Below are positions 5,887-6,284 of a stretch of 6,284 nucleotides of DNA, piece by piece. Source of the DNA: Bacteroidales bacterium (GTDB taxonomy: Bacteria; Bacteroidota; Bacteroidia; Bacteroidales; Bacteroidaceae); contig SFPF01000103.1 in assembly GCA_004552155.1 (NCBI GenBank), forward strand, positions 1 through 6,284, given 5' to 3'. The number at the start of each line of letters is the position of its first letter. Position 1 is the first letter of the stretch. The notes beneath the pieces are model-generated. The model searched no databases and was not told where the DNA came from. It was given only the letters and a program-made list of their open reading frames with translations. A program made the position numbers and the translations under genes.

Positions 5887-6284
5887 TTATTCGTTGTTGT
5901 CTTCAGTTTTGGGAGCATACTTTCCAGACGAAGCGAAGAGTTTCTTGGCTTCAGGCAGGAATTTTGACTCGGGAAATTCGTTGGCGAAAGAATAATACTC
6001 CTCGATAGCATCCTGATAGCGTTCCTCTTTACGCTGATCCACGCTGGCTTTTGCGAGGGCAAATTTCGATTTGAGGATGAGGATGGAGAAGTCTTCGCGG
6101 CGGTTGGTGTAAGGATAGTCCTTAATGGCATTTTCGGCGGTCACGATGCAAGCCGTGTAGTTGCCGTTCACGCCGTTGCCGATGTACTCGCCAAGGTTAT
6201 AGTAGAGTTTAGCCGAGAGTAGTTCCTTCTCAATCAACTTGTCTTGCAGGGTAAAGATGTCGTCCTGCGCCTCTTGCCGCAGCG
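5887..6284 (-). CDS. bamD: Outer membrane assembly lipoprotein BamD, C-terminal half (5' partial)
   Basis: The frame enters from the right edge; 131 residues plus the stop (TAA 5889-5887) are visible. A TTG at 6237 is internal. BamD is an outer-membrane-anchored periplasmic lipoprotein made of TPR-like helical repeats that works with BamA in beta-barrel insertion. The visible part has the expected repeat pattern: 'LIEKELLSAKLYYNLGEYIG', then 'NYTACIVTAENAIKDYPYT', and 'DAIEEYYSFANEFPESKF' with the typical Tyr/Pro-rich turns. The signal peptide and lipobox would lie outside the window. A few residues between 'YIG' and 'NYTA' (NGVNG) look like a small loop insertion. It is the first visible gene of the minus-strand operon. 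Confidence 0.88.
   Translation of the reverse strand, partial: LRQEAQDDIFTLQDKLIEKELLSAKLYYNLGEYIGNGVNGNYTACIVTAENAIKDYPYTNRREDFSILILKSKFALAKASVDQRKEERYQDAIEEYYSFANEFPESKFLPEAKKLFASSGKYAPKTEDNNE

Noticed and set aside
5529..6131. Longer 200-residue reading of the rpoZ frame
   Set aside because: Residues before 'MDYKK' are the out-of-frame complement of bamD coding sequence and do not resemble omega; the family starts at 'MDYKK'.

Overview
The window looks like a chromosomal segment of a Bacteroidales bacterium, most likely in or near Prevotellaceae. This rests on the 'MGGFFG' PurF-like protein, the Bacteroidetes-type omega subunit, a DUF4293 membrane protein next to bamD, a promoter of the Bacteroidetes form (TTTG, 19 bp, TAnnTTTG), no Shine-Dalgarno sites, and non-coding repeats I associate with this order. 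The genus is an inference.

Layout. (1) 2-1870, plus strand: the C-terminal 622 residues of a large superfamily 2 helicase, open at the left edge. It is visibly richer in AT than the rest (hand count 38% GC at 241-300 against 68% at 2821-2880), so it is probably the right end of an acquired, possibly defence-type, region. Its stop codon lies in a 20-bp sequence repeated at 3490-3509. (2) 1871-2011: an intergenic region with a strong promoter. (3) 2012-3395, plus strand: an amidophosphoribosyltransferase-like gene broken by a frameshift near 2252, where about ten codons appear to be missing. A 17-bp-stem hairpin follows it. (4) 3490-3638: a block of dispersed-type repeat, including two tandem diverged units, the second of which encodes the last residues and stop codon of the next gene. 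(5) 4367 down to 3597, minus strand: a 4'-phosphopantetheinyl transferase with a 35-bp palindrome in its 5' coding end. (6) 4850 down to 4401, minus strand: single-stranded DNA-binding protein. (7) 4876-5067: a 192-bp miniature-transposon-like element with 17-bp terminal inverted repeats and a 4-bp target duplication. (8) 5532 down to 5068, 5873 down to 5529 and 6284 down to 5887, minus strand: DUF4293 membrane protein, RNA polymerase omega subunit and the C-terminal half of BamD, closely packed as an operon.

The minus-strand genes would read bamD, rpoZ, DUF4293, ssb, PPTase. Removing the small element and one copy of its TTAT duplication puts the ssb start 21 bases after the DUF4293 stop, so the element seems to have landed inside a once-continuous operon. 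The main interest is how small repeats reshape gene ends here: three stop codons (helicase, PPTase, DUF4293) lie in or against repeat or target-duplication sequence. I saw no complete new multi-gene system. The helicase is the only likely accessory-system component, and its partners would lie to the left of the window. No stretch over 300 bases lacks a gene, and I saw no tRNA, rRNA or CRISPR array.
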